Source: Agrobacterium tumefaciens
GTDB lineage: Bacteria > Pseudomonadota > Alphaproteobacteria > Rhizobiales > Rhizobiaceae
Direction: 5' to 3'
DNA length: 64,000 bases
NCBI RefSeq assembly: GCF_000834635.1
Contig: NZ_JXQV01000030.1
Coordinates: 372,001 to 436,000, forward strand
Position 1 is the first letter of the stretch. Each line of letters opens with the position of its first letter. A program made the translations under genes and the position numbers. Below, in pieces: positions 62,215-64,000 of this stretch. Below the pieces are notes generated by a model. The model ran no database searches. It saw nothing but the letters and a program-made list of their open reading frames with translations, and was not told where the DNA came from.

Positions 62215-63066
62215 TTAATTCTTGTTCTTGTGCTTTAGAACCGCATCAGCAATCGACAACGCGTCGCGTGTCATCGCCACATTATGTACGCGAAAAATCA
62301 CCGCTCCCGCCAGCCTTAGAATGGCCGTTGTGGCCGCGGTTCCAACATCGCGCTCCTCCGCACCGTCCCTGCCGGTCAGCGCACCGATGAACCGCTTGCG
62401 GGAGGTGCCGGCCAGAATAGGCAATCCAAAGCCGCCAAGCTCATCGAAACGCGACATCAACGCAATGTTTTCGTCCGTATCCTTGGCAAAGCCAAAGCCC
62501 GGATCGAGCACGATCGCATTTCGCGCGATGGCGGCCTGCTGCGCAATCTCGAGCGATCGGTTAAGAAATGCGAACTGGTCTTCAACGACATCCGGCAGTT
62601 TCTCGCGATCGCGCCCCGTATGCATGATGCAGACACCGGCTTGCGTGGCCGCCACAACATTAGCCATATCAGGGTCTTTCTGAAGCCCGTAGACATCGTT
62701 GACGATGTGCGCGCCAGCCTCTATCGCCAGTCTTGCGGTCGATGCGCGGTAGGTATCGATGGAAAGCAGCGCGTCCGTCTCTTTCGCCAACCGTTCGATG
62801 ACAGGTAGCACCCGGTCCTGCTCTTCCTGCTCGGTCACGGCGTCAGCGCCCGGACGGGTCGATTCACCGCCGATATCGATGATATGGGCGCCCTCTTTCA
62901 CGCAGGCCAAGGCGTGCGCGAAGGCTTGGTCAGCGGCCAGAAATCGTCCGCCGTCGGAAAAAGAATCCGGCGTTGCGTTCACGATTGCCATGATAAGGCC
63001 ATCCCCATCAAGTTTCAGGGATCGCCCATGCCCGACTTGCCACCCATTGTCACTGGCTGTTATCAC
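62215..63066 (-). CDS. folP: Dihydropteroate synthase
   Basis: Condenses the pterin pyrophosphate with p-aminobenzoate; sulfonamide target; 283 residues. IMAIVNATPDSFSDGGRF, IIDIGGESTRPGADAV, SIDTYRASTARLAIEAGAHI VNDVYG, LDPGFGFAKD and GTSRKRFIG are the classical motifs. Start GTG at 63066 is provisional, as no strong ribosome binding site is seen. First of the folate genes; divergent from the DUF922 gene. Confidence 0.95.
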   Translation of the reverse strand: MITASDNGWQVGHGRSLKLDGDGLIMAIVNATPDSFSDGGRFLAADQAFAHALACVKEGAHIIDIGGESTRPGADAVTEQEEQDRVLPVIERLAKETDALLSIDTYRASTARLAIEAGAHIVNDVYGLQKDPDMANVVAATQAGVCIMHTGRDREKLPDVVEDQFAFLNRSLEIAQQAAIARNAIVLDPGFGFAKDTDENIALMSRFDELGGFGLPILAGTSRKRFIGALTGRDGAEERDVGTAATTAILRLAGAVIFRVHNVAMTRDALSIADAVLKHKNKN

Positions 63067-63196
63067 CTAACTTCAAGCCTTTCCGGAATAACGGAGTGCA
63101 TGCCATCAATACCGTTACCACTCCGTCCAGCGAACTGGACATCATCTGGCGTTCTATGCCGGAATCATTCTCCAAGTTCAACCGGAAGGCCGGGAA

Positions 63197-63823
63197 ATGA
63201 AGAACCAGTCACACATGCTTCGTGCTGTTGTTTTCGGTGTCATGTTTTTGTCTGCGACACAGATCGCAAATTCCGCGGCGGTCGTCAGCAAGTCCTTCTC
63301 CTACTTCAAGATCGGTGGAAAAACCGCAGAGGATTTGGACCGCGAATTGTCCCGCCACGGGCCTTTGACAAAAGCGACGGGAGCCCGACATCCCGGTGCA
63401 ACCGAGATCAAGTTCGGTGGCGAGTTAAGCTACGTCGAGAAGGGCACACTGTGCGCCGTCGGCTCAGTCAAGGTCACGCTGCACACCAAGATCCTTCTGC
63501 CGCGATGGACCAATCGTCGGCGCACCTCGGCGGACCTTGCTCTGATCTGGGACACACTGGCATCAGACATCAAGCGACACGAAGAACGACACGCCGAGAT
63601 TGCCCGCACCTATGCGCGCTTGCTGGACCAGAAACTGCAGGCGCTTCAGCCGCAGCCAGATTGTGAGAAGATGCAGGCACTCGTCACGCAGACGACGCGG
63701 AGCGTCATGGAAGAGCACGACAAGGACCAACTTCGGTTTGATATCGTGGAGTCGAAAAACTTCGACGCGCGCATGACACGACTATTGAAGCACAGAATTT
63801 CCCGGTCAGCACCTGAGCTCTAG
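63197..63823 (+). CDS. DUF922 predicted Zn-dependent secreted protease
   Basis: A 208-residue protein with a signal peptide (LRAVVFGVMFLSATQIANSA) and the DUF922 core: ARHPGATEIKFGGELSYVE, CAVGSVKVTLHTKILLPRW, and the metalloprotease motif HEERHAEIA (128-136), i.e. HExxH. Family is predicted secreted or membrane-facing zinc peptidase; activity is not proven. It diverges from folP. Behind it the final 177 bases show no gene. Confidence 0.85.
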   Translation: MKNQSHMLRAVVFGVMFLSATQIANSAAVVSKSFSYFKIGGKTAEDLDRELSRHGPLTKATGARHPGATEIKFGGELSYVEKGTLCAVGSVKVTLHTKILLPRWTNRRRTSADLALIWDTLASDIKRHEERHAEIARTYARLLDQKLQALQPQPDCEKMQALVTQTTRSVMEEHDKDQLRFDIVESKNFDARMTRLLKHRISRSAPEL

Positions 63824-64000
63824 AATGCATGATTCAAAAAGCACTTATAGGTAAATCTTAAAGCATTGTCGCAACCGGGAAAACCGCCTCTCAGAGAATG
63901 AAATGATCGTTGATTTCTTGCTATGGATGCAACGATCCGACTCGGCCATTATCAGGCCAACACAGTTTCAATCTCCCCCTTCATGGCTCCTCCGGCGCGT

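Overview
The window reads as chromosomal DNA of a Rhizobiales alphaproteobacterium, most probably Rhizobiaceae of the Agrobacterium/Rhizobium type. Evidence for this is the fixNOQP and fixGHIS clusters behind FixK/FNR-type boxes, an alphaproteobacterial znu/zur locus, two tiny DUF1127 genes, a Rhizobium-type intergenic palindromic element, and the order rne - amiC - mrcA - prfB. Species cannot be fixed from the sequence alone. Coding density is high and nearly everything looks like core genome: no phage, insertion sequence, CRISPR array or rRNA was seen, and there is one tRNA.

Layout. 1-4.8 kb: 3' half of uvrA, a DUF72 protein, dusA, a fumarylacetoacetate hydrolase-family protein and a gamma-class carbonic anhydrase. 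4.8-9.8 kb: a zinc-homeostasis island (zur, znuB, znuC, znuA, a COG0523/CobW GTPase) with two near-identical inverted repeats that I read as Zur boxes, plus an RcnB-like periplasmic protein. 9.9-16.4 kb: an aldo/keto reductase, a beta-mannosidase with a divergent LacI-type regulator, and gnd. 16.5-25.1 kb: the cbb3 oxidase locus on the minus strand, fixNOQP then fixGHIS, each behind a perfect FixK-type box, with a SRPBCC protein inserted on the opposite strand. 25.1-32 kb: cobU behind a structured leader, two membrane proteins (DUF599, DUF1624), a MerR regulator with an orphan palindromic operator, and mgtE.

30.1-33.3 kb holds a YdeP/FdhF-type molybdopterin oxidoreductase, a small putative winged-helix protein and a peptide-deformylase homologue that has lost key metal ligands. 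33.3-41.7 kb carries OsmC, a small membrane protein, a TolB-like propeller protein, nadE, DUF1003, sthA, an outer-membrane-like protein and tig. 41.9-44.3 kb is a sparse region with tRNA-Leu(TAG), the DUF1127 genes and a few tiny ORFs. 44.3-48.3 kb carries a PhzF-family protein, nadK, an isochorismatase-fold hydrolase and prfB with its programmed frameshift. 48.4-56.1 kb is the mrcA, amiC and rne block. 56.2-64 kb carries an unknown protein, dksA, sixA, the ycjX/ycjF pair, a secreted unknown, the folate operon folP-folB-folK and a DUF922 protease-like protein.

How it fits together. The zinc island is a self-contained circuit: Zur is encoded at the end of the importer operon it most likely represses. 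The fix locus builds and matures the high-affinity terminal oxidase under low oxygen. No clear-cut new defence or biosynthetic system is present. The most unusual unit is the YdeP / winged-helix / degenerate-deformylase cluster, followed by the structured leader in front of cobU and the His-rich tail on ZnuC.
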